NCBI GenBank assembly: GCA_030704615.1
Contig: CM060732.1
Span: 57,641,053-57,705,052 of the forward strand
Length of the DNA stretch: 64,000 nucleotides
Reading direction: 5' to 3'
DNA from: Takakia lepidozioides
Taxonomy: Eukaryota; Streptophyta; Takakiopsida; Takakiales; Takakiaceae
Below, one piece after another: positions 57,344-64,000 of the stretch (positions are counted from its first letter, which is position 1; every line of letters starts with the position of its first letter). The notes under the pieces were generated by a model that saw only the letters and a list, made by a program, of their open reading frames with translations, did not search any database and was not told the origin of the DNA. The translations under genes and the position numbers were made by a program.

Positions 57344-58046
57344 TGTCACGACCATAGGGAACGGATAGCCGGACAGGGAACGACTATGGGGGAACAACAC
57401 CTGCGAATGGAACATGTTAGTTCACGGACGACGGTTAGTGAGGGAAACGGTTAGAACAACGGGTAGGAAGATAAAGCTAGAAGCAAGGACTGAAAGGGGG
57501 ATCATTTTTGGAGCACTTCGGGGGGGGGGGGATCACTGCTGGAAGGAGTGGGAATGAGCACTTCTTGGAGAGAATTCGGACATCACTGGGGGAAAGGAGG
57601 AGAAAGTGTATCTCTGAGCAGAAAGATGGAGAGCAGAGAGTAGGAGGAGGATCTGTTGATGCTTAATGAATGCAGGCAGTAGAATTGTAATGTAGAGCAG
57701 ATTAGAGACTCCATGGCTTCAGCCTGATACTGATAGATATTAATCTGATACACACCTCATACTCACACTGTGTAGAGAGATCTGAGTGAAGCTGTGGAAT
57801 GAATTGATGAGTTGATGGAATCCGATAAATTGATGAAGCAAACTGATACTTAATTACTTGTAGTAAGGTAACTAGCTAACATGAATGCGGGAAGGAAAAC
57901 AAATAGGAAACACCCCCATGATACACTAGCTGTAGGTCATGACTGATTGTTCTGAGCGGGCTGAGTACTTAGAGATTTCCAACTCTTCTATCTTGGAGTT
58001 TCCGCCTCGGATAACGAAGGGATGGGTGAGTAAAAGCCGCGCGACA
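57344..58046 (+). repeat. 5' LTR of Ty3 element 3, about 703 bp
   Basis: Starts TGTCACGACC and ends GCGCGACA (TG...CA with a short inverted repeat). Its last 427 bases (57,620-58,046) recur at 59,548-59,974 with modest divergence. The primer-binding site follows two bases later. Confidence 0.85.
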
Positions 58047-58048
58047 TT

Positions 58049-58066
58049 TGGCGACCATACTGGGAT
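58049..58066 (+). other. Primer-binding site, Ty3 element 3
   Basis: TGGCGACCATACTGGGAT, the same site as in Ty3 element 1 (18,701-18,718). Confidence 0.8.
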
Positions 58067-58092
58067 CTGGGTCATGAACAACCAGATGTGAC

Positions 58093-58600
58093 AGGCATCT
58101 GGTGGGATCATGGTGGATGGAGAATTAAAGAATTTGATGTGAATCAAATTCCTTGTGAAACTGAGAAGGAAATATTGTCCAAACGATTCTTCCAGAGGTT
58201 TTTGGAATTGCCAGACGGTTGTAAAGAAAACATTCTTAAGAGAGTGCATGATGCTGACCCAGAGTGGGGTCTGGAGAAAGGAGGGAGTGATAAAATTTAT
58301 TCAGGTAGCTTGTAGAGGAAGAGCACGTTGGTTACCAACATTGGTTTATGTGATAGCATTGCTATCCATTAAGCAAGTAGAGTTTGAAGGCTGGGAGGAA
58401 AGAAAGGTGAATGTTTATACTCATATGCATGAAGAGCTTGTACTGGTAAAGAATTGGATTCCAAAGGATATTTTGTGGATCAAACTCACACCAAGAACAG
58501 CTTTCCAGACTTGTTCGTCATATGGTTATATGGTAACGGAGACTTCAAGTATAGCCAAGGGTGCATTGAAGCTTGAAAGAAACCCAGGCATATCGGAAGG
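58093..58600 (+). pseudogene. Leader open frame of Ty3 element 3
   Basis: Two frames joined by a frameshift near 58,290: RFFQRFLELPDGCKENILKR with DPEWGLEKGG, then ARWLPTLVYVIALLSIKQVE and VKNWIPKDILWIKL. Related to the segment at 18,252-18,620 in element 1, at the same position after the primer-binding site. Function unknown. The coding-like sequence stops where palindrome array D starts. Confidence 0.6.
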
Positions 58601-58604
58601 TGCG

Positions 58605-59047
58605 ACTCGGACGGAAATGCGGTGCCGCATTTATGTTCCCGTTGCTCACGATTTTCAGTCAGAACGGAAATGCGTTACCGCATTTCCGTTCTATAGAGTA
58701 TTAACGTCTGACGTTGGCGAAAATGCTGTGCCCATTTTCGTTCCACAGCTCCATGCCTCACATACAAAAAATGGAAATCTGGCGTCGCATTTCCGTTTTT
58801 GGAATGTCGGAAGGTGCGACTCCGACGGAAATGCGGTACCGCATTTCAGTTCCGATGTTTCACGATTTTTCATCAGAACGGAAATGCGGTGCCGCATTTC
58901 AGTTCCGATGGTTCACGATTTTCAGTCAGAACGGAAATGCGGTACCGCATTTCCGTTCTGGATAGTATGAATGTCTCAAGCGGTCGGAATCACACTCGGC
59001 TCCATGCATCAGATACAAAATGGAAATGCGGCGCCGCATTTCCGTTC
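58605..59047. repeat. Palindrome array D, GGAAATGCGG(C/T)(G/A)CCGCATTTCC core
   Basis: Eight or so palindromes about 53 bp apart (58,613, 58,665, 58,772, 58,826, 58,879, 58,932, 59,022). Arms are G/C at the variable position and centres are GGTGCC, GGTACC or GGCGCC. Spacers such as 'gttcacgattttcagtcagaa' repeat. The array runs into the 500-N gap. Confidence 0.9.
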
Positions 59048-59547
59048 NNNNNNNNNNNNNNNNNNNNNNNNNNNNNNNNNNNNNNNNNNNNNNNNNNNNN
59101 NNNNNNNNNNNNNNNNNNNNNNNNNNNNNNNNNNNNNNNNNNNNNNNNNNNNNNNNNNNNNNNNNNNNNNNNNNNNNNNNNNNNNNNNNNNNNNNNNNNN
59201 NNNNNNNNNNNNNNNNNNNNNNNNNNNNNNNNNNNNNNNNNNNNNNNNNNNNNNNNNNNNNNNNNNNNNNNNNNNNNNNNNNNNNNNNNNNNNNNNNNNN
59301 NNNNNNNNNNNNNNNNNNNNNNNNNNNNNNNNNNNNNNNNNNNNNNNNNNNNNNNNNNNNNNNNNNNNNNNNNNNNNNNNNNNNNNNNNNNNNNNNNNNN
59401 NNNNNNNNNNNNNNNNNNNNNNNNNNNNNNNNNNNNNNNNNNNNNNNNNNNNNNNNNNNNNNNNNNNNNNNNNNNNNNNNNNNNNNNNNNNNNNNNNNNN
59501 NNNNNNNNNNNNNNNNNNNNNNNNNNNNNNNNNNNNNNNNNNNNNNN
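59048..59547. other. Assembly gap, exactly 500 N
   Basis: The round size indicates a placeholder gap of unknown real length. It sits between palindrome array D and the second LTR of Ty3 element 3. Confidence 0.99.
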
Positions 59548-59974
59548 AAAGATGGAGAGCACGGTGAAGGAGGAAAGAGGATTAGTAGATGCTTGTTGTA
59601 TGCAAAGCGATAGTGATATAGTAGAGCAGATTAGAGACACAATGGCTTCGGCCTGATACCTGATAAATCATAATCTGATACTTATACGATACAATCACAC
59701 TGTGTAGAGAGATCTGAGTGAAGCTGTGGAATGAATGGATGAGTTGATGGAATCCAATAGATTGATGAAGGAAACTGATACTTAATTATCAATGGTAAGG
59801 TAGCTAACATGAATGCCAAAAGGGAAACAAATAGGAAACACCCCCATGATACACTAGCTGTAGGTCATGACTGATTGTTCTGCGCGGGCTGAGTACTTAG
59901 AGATTTCCAACTCTTCTATCTTGGAGTTTCCGCCTCGGATAGCGAAGGGATGGGTGAGTAAAACCCGCGCGACA
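59548..59974 (+). repeat. 3' part of the second LTR of Ty3 element 3
   Basis: Matches 57,620-58,046 in full and ends with the same GCGCGACA. Most of the element's gag-pol is either in the gap or absent. Confidence 0.85.
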
Positions 59975-60438
59975 ATTGCCTATGCCTCTTGCCATCTTGA
60001 CAAACATGAGCACAATTACTCCATCACAGACAAGGAAGGCCTTGCCGTTATCTTTGGAGTCAAATATTTTAGGCAGTATATACGTGGCTGTCATTTTACC
60101 ATTGAAACTGATCATCTACCTTTAAAGGCCTTACTAACCCCCCGTGAACTCACTCACTCAGGTTAGCTAGCTGGGCTCTCATTTTGCAAGGCTACGACTT
60201 TGCCATCTCCTACAAGCGTGGGAAGGATAATGTTAATGCTGATGCTTTGACTCGAGGCGAATCCAAAATCCCTGCCCCTTACACTACCTTAAGTGATCTA
60301 GTCTCCCCAGCTGCACACTCTCCCTCACCCACTGTACTTGTTTCTGACCCCTATGTCTTGTGTCATTTACTGGATTATCCTTATGTACCACCAGATTTGC
60401 TTGACACTTGGGATCTTCTACAATTTGATGTCGGTTGA
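59975..60438 (+). pseudogene. Ty3 element 4, RNase H region
   Basis: The Ty3-type RNase H starts abruptly at the LTR edge: AYASCHLDKHEHNYSITDKE, then FRQYIRGCHFTIETDHLPLK. After a one-base frameshift near 60,160 it continues with LASWALILQGYDFAISYKRG and NVNADALTRGES. The last motif is the typical KDN..ADALSR ending. RT and protease are absent to the left. Confidence 0.85.
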
Positions 60439-60929
60439 ATCTCCCCTGGTATTGGCATGAATTTTGGTCTGGCATCCTGCAGATTGGTCTGGTACTTTCC
60501 CTTACCTTTGACTTGCTCATCTTGTCTTGCGCCTGCCTTGGTTTGTTTCCTGACCAAGGGACTGAGTTGTGCCTTACAGCCGCTTGCCTCCTCATAGGCA
60601 ACCAACTGAAAATGAAGTCAGGATTCCGAAAGGAAGAGAACGGGGGTTGTCACTTTATTCTCGCCTATACTAACCTGCTGTTGTGTGGCCATGAGTGATG
60701 TAGGCATGGATGATCCATTATACGATGCTCTTCTCCATAGGTGCAAAACCGACACCCACCTTAATGGCATATCCAAGCTGCTCATGAGGCAAGTCAACTA
60801 TCACTTACCCAGCCACCGGGAAAGTGAAGGGAGATTGTTTCAGAGTCACTGCTTTGGAAGGTACCTCTGCTGTGGAAGTCCCTTCTAGGTCCGTTGTCCC
60901 TGCTTTGCTCGAATTATACTATGCTTCTA

Positions 60930-62041
60930 CTTATGCTGGCCACTTGGGGATTGCTAAAACTGTCAAGAGATTACAAGAGCAGTACCACTAGAAAGGCTTA
61001 GTTAAAGATGTCTAAGCTTTCATTGCAAGGTGTGTGCCCTGTCATGCTAAGACCATCCTACCTAGAACCGAAGCTCCCTTGCCTTTACAGCCTATCCCGA
61101 TGACAAAACCATTTGCCAGGGTTGGCGGACCCCTTAAATTCACGTCCAAGGGCCATGCATACCTTGCGGTTGCCACGGACTACCTGACGAAATGGGTTGA
61201 GCTCCGACCTCTGGTTGCTAAGGATAGTGATGAGGTGGTGCAATTCTTCTTTGATAAGGTGATTCTTCGTCATGGTTGCCCTCTGGAAATCCTCACGGAT
61301 CAAGGTACAGAGTTCTGCAACCAACTTATGGAGATTGTCTTGTTTAATCTCAACACTAAGCATGCCGTTACTGCTCCCTATAATTCCCAATGCAATGGTT
61401 TGACAGAACGATTTAACAAAACTATATGCCAGATGCTGGAGAAGATTGACACACTCATTGATGAATGAGATACTGCTGTGCCTATTCTGCTCTTTGCCTA
61501 CAGGACTTCTATCTATGTCAGTACCAAACTCTCACATTTTGAACTTTTGTATGGTAGGAAATGTAGAACCCCTTTGCATATCTCCTGGCTGCAGGTCTCG
61601 GCTACTGATCCTGAGAATTGGGAAGCCTTCTTGTTTTCCATGGATGCTAGACGGCGTAATTTGAGGGAAACTGCCAAATCTAACATTGTGTTTGCTCAAG
61701 CTGCTCAGGCAAAGAATTACAACCGCCGTGTTGTGTATTCTGAGTCATTCAAGGTAGGCCAGTCTGTTTGTGTGAGACTCCAGCCTGGTAAGCAGATTTC
61801 CAAGGCCAAACGAAGAATTGATGGCCCTTACCTTATCTCTGATATTCTTCCTGGCAGGCAGTATGTCTTGCTCCCACAACATGTCTCTACTCCTCACTTA
61901 GCTAACTCCATTCATGTTTCACTACTTGTTCCATGCACTCTTACTTTTGATCTAACTTGTTTGAATGTTAAGAACCATCAAGTGATCTTCACCCCCACAG
62001 CTCGGACAGCTCGCACTATGGTAGCCTCTTCTTTAGAGTAG
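60930..62041 (+). pseudogene. Ty3 element 4, integrase
   Basis: The HHCC zinc-binding part (GHLGIAKTVKRLQEQYH, then ARCVPCHAKT, 60,940-61,050) contains two in-frame stops. The catalytic core follows: YLAVATDYLTKWVEL (first Asp), EILTDQGTEFCNQL (second Asp) and NSQCNGLTERFNKTI (Glu). A TGA at 61,466-61,468 interrupts before AVPILLFAYRTSIYVSTKLS and the C-terminal GPYLISDILPGRQYVLLPQH. The DDE residues are all present, but the copy is dead. No chromodomain is recognised. Confidence 0.88.
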
Positions 62042-62815
62042 TGTTTGAATTTCGTGCTAGTTTTCTGCACCATTTGTAGCACTCGGGTTTTTTCCTATGG
62101 GATGTTTCGTCCTCCACCCAGCTTGCAAGGTGAGGTTTTCTTCCCTAGGTTTTTTCATCCCTTGTGTGCCGGGTGTGTAACTTGTCTTGGCTAGGCTTCA
62201 GTTCGTTCTCCATGAGCTCGGAGCTCGCAGGAGCTCGCAATTTCTTGTGGCCCCAACATGTAGAGCTGGGATTCCTTCTCACCTTACTTTTCGACATGGA
62301 TGAATGGAGGAGGGATGCGCTCCGGATGATTTAAGGGATGGACTAAGCCAGGATGAAGGCTGGATGGACTTACACCTTGCGCATGAGGATGAGCTGGCAA
62401 CAGCTAATGGCTTTATTAGGGGCTGTCTTATTCTAACAGCTAGTTTAGGATCAGATTAGGATGGGACAGGGTGATCTGGCTTCTTTCTATGGCTGTGCTG
62501 GAAGGGCATCTGGTGGACCTATGTGTAAGTGCCACACGGCACTAGGATTAGATTATGACCTAATACTATTTAAACCTCACTGCCGTGGCAGTGAGGGTGG
62601 TGGCTTTTTGGGTCTTACGCGAGCGTACGTTGGGCGTAACGGTGTGCTTGAGTGGTTGGATGAAAGTGTTTGGACGTCTGCGTCTGTAGTGTCCTCTTAG
62701 TAAGATTCCGTCTTATTTGCCAGGCCCATCTACCGACTACATTCCCCAGATAAGGTCAAGTCCAGTAGAGGAAGGGGAACAAACCCATAGCGTAAGAATC
62801 AAACTTCACATGCCA
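62042..62815 (+). other. Flank after integrase, possible 3' LTR
   Basis: Non-coding, with a TATA-like TATTTAAACC at about 62,567. It is placed where a 3' LTR would be expected, but no partner copy allows the boundaries to be set. Confidence 0.35.
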
Positions 62816-62819
62816 CACT

Positions 62820-63330
62820 AGTCAATATATTAAGCAAGGTAATTTGTTTTATTTGTTGGTTTTGTATGTACATTGAGATCTCCCAAACTGCAAGGCCTCA
62901 GCTCGGATTCTTGATACCGCTGGGAAGCCCTCAATGAGTAGGGATGCATTGAGATGGTTTCATAATTTTTGGACCTGCGGCGTGGGAAATATTAAATTTT
63001 CAATATTTTTTGTTACTAAAAATTCATAAAAAAATAGCTAATTGGGTTTTTTGGAATATAAAATGACGATAGAATATGTGTTCAATGGCACAGGTCACAC
63101 TAGTCAAATACATTAAGCAAGGTAGTTGTCTGTTTTGTTTTGTTTTGTTTTTGTTTCGGACGTCGTCTAGATCTCCCGAACCACAAGGCCTCTGCCTGGG
63201 GTTTTAATACCGCTGGAAAGCCCTCGATGAGTAGGGGTGCATCGGTATGGTTTTATAATTTTTGGACTACTAGGGTGTTGGAGATAAATTTTGAGTATTT
63301 TATCATTGGAAATTCATGAAAATAGCAAAT
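62820..63330 (+). repeat. Two diverged SINE-like repeat copies in tandem
   Basis: Copy 1 (62,820-63,060) and copy 2 (63,090-63,330) each have 'atattaagcaaggta'-like start or 'acattaagcaagg', a TTTTGTTTTG stretch, GAGATCTCCCAAAC or TAGATCTCCCGAACC, AAGCCCTC(A/G)ATGAGTAGGG and AATTTTTGGAC. These correspond to the 5' part of the unit at 6,340. The tRNA-like module is missing or decayed. Confidence 0.65.
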
Positions 63331-63334
63331 TTGC

Positions 63335-64000
63335 CCTTCATTTGTCGTTTGGTACTCATGGTTATAAATGTATATGCTCAACGACACATGCCACAATAGT
63401 CTCCGATATGTAATTTTCCCCCACAATGATAGGGATTTATTAGTCTTCATATTGGGCACATTGTTTTCAAATTCGGATGCCATCTGGTGTACCGTCTCGG
63501 GGGGTGATTGCAAACTAGAGTGGACCAAAAACGGCAGATCATGAGTACATAAAGAGTACATAAAGGAGGATGTGGCGAATCCTCAACCATCGGATTTGCT
63601 TCAGCTGACAATCTTGACCGTCTATTATTGACTATGAAAACCAAGATTTTCAAATTGAGATAACATCAATTCACAAATGTTTTTTTGAAATTTGATCATA
63701 AGCAACTCTGCATTTATGGTGAATGAATGCGTCTAATGAAAAAAGTTTTGTTATTTCAAAAGAATTTAGTCATAAAGGACTTTATGAAAATAGCTATTTT
63801 TGAGGCTCAATATAGTACATAATTTTTTTTTAACTTCATATTTTTGAATGATAGTTTTCATTCCAGATTCCTCATTCTCCAAAGCAAGATTGAGAGAGTC
63901 CATTTTCTTGACTTTGTTCTAACTCCTATATTAAAAAAATCCATAATGTCTTTTTTTATGGACTGTGACAATTCCTTATGGACTTTTTAAAAGTCCATAT
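63335..64000. other. AT-rich end of window, no gene recognised
   Basis: No coding similarity. T- and A-runs occur near 63,830 and 63,950, and 'aaagtccata'-type short inverted motifs lie near the end. Confidence 0.4.

Noticed and set aside
58799-59656. Open frames of about 200-285 codons spanning the N-run
   Set aside because: They exist only because N codons are not read as stops.

Overview
The window looks like nuclear DNA from a land plant with a large, repeat-rich genome, probably a seed-free plant (bryophyte, lycophyte or fern). That placing is an inference. It rests on two intact plant-type genes with GT-AG introns, remnants of plant PPR genes, CACTA, Ty1/copia, Ty3 and LINE debris, and a nuclear copy of the start of a plant-mitochondrial small-subunit rRNA gene.

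Only two genes look complete and functional. The first is a five-exon aldo-keto reductase (8,941-12,165, +) with all four catalytic residues and a TATA box. The second is a six-exon ceramide synthase of the LAG1/LOH family (30,949-33,954, -), whose exons join in phase to give about 322 residues.

The rest is mostly mobile-element debris. In order: the C-terminal part of a CACTA transposase (0-1.6 kb); a nested inverted repeat of tRNA-like (SINE-like) units (6.3-7.9 kb); an endonuclease/RT LINE (13.2-16.1 kb); two truncated Ty3 elements (16.1-19.2 and 20.0-22.5 kb); a GC-rich tandem repeat and an unfamiliar coiled-coil gag-like gene (22.6-26.5 kb); a Ty1/copia 5' half with LTR (26.6-28.3 kb); a ZRF1-type SANT-domain pseudogene (29.5-30.1 kb); the mitochondrial rRNA insert (38.8 kb); and a Ty3 element with LTRs, a 500-N gap and a second Ty3 RNase H-integrase fragment (57.3-62.0 kb).

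The most unusual part is 42-59 kb. A seven-exon gene (46,802-51,677, -) joins a ParB/sulfiredoxin-like region carrying a DNHR motif to a circularly permuted DNA amino-methyltransferase fold. The methyltransferase has a degenerate motif IV (DIPD) and a clear motif I (DLTCGTG). A broken second copy lies tail-to-tail with it at 44.8-45.9 kb (+). Arrays of short palindromes centred on GGCGCC lie upstream of both copies and inside one intron of the main copy. Another such array lies at 58.6-59.0 kb. The palindrome arms differ between arrays, but the two arms change together, so symmetry is kept (TCGGCGCCGA, CCGGCGCCGG, GCGGCGCCGC). A broken zinc-cluster gene (54.2-55.7 kb, +) is divergent from the methyltransferase gene across one array. 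I propose that methyltransferase gene, palindrome arrays and perhaps the zinc-cluster gene form an undescribed plant mobile or selfish element. The sequence features are direct observations; the link and any function are inference.
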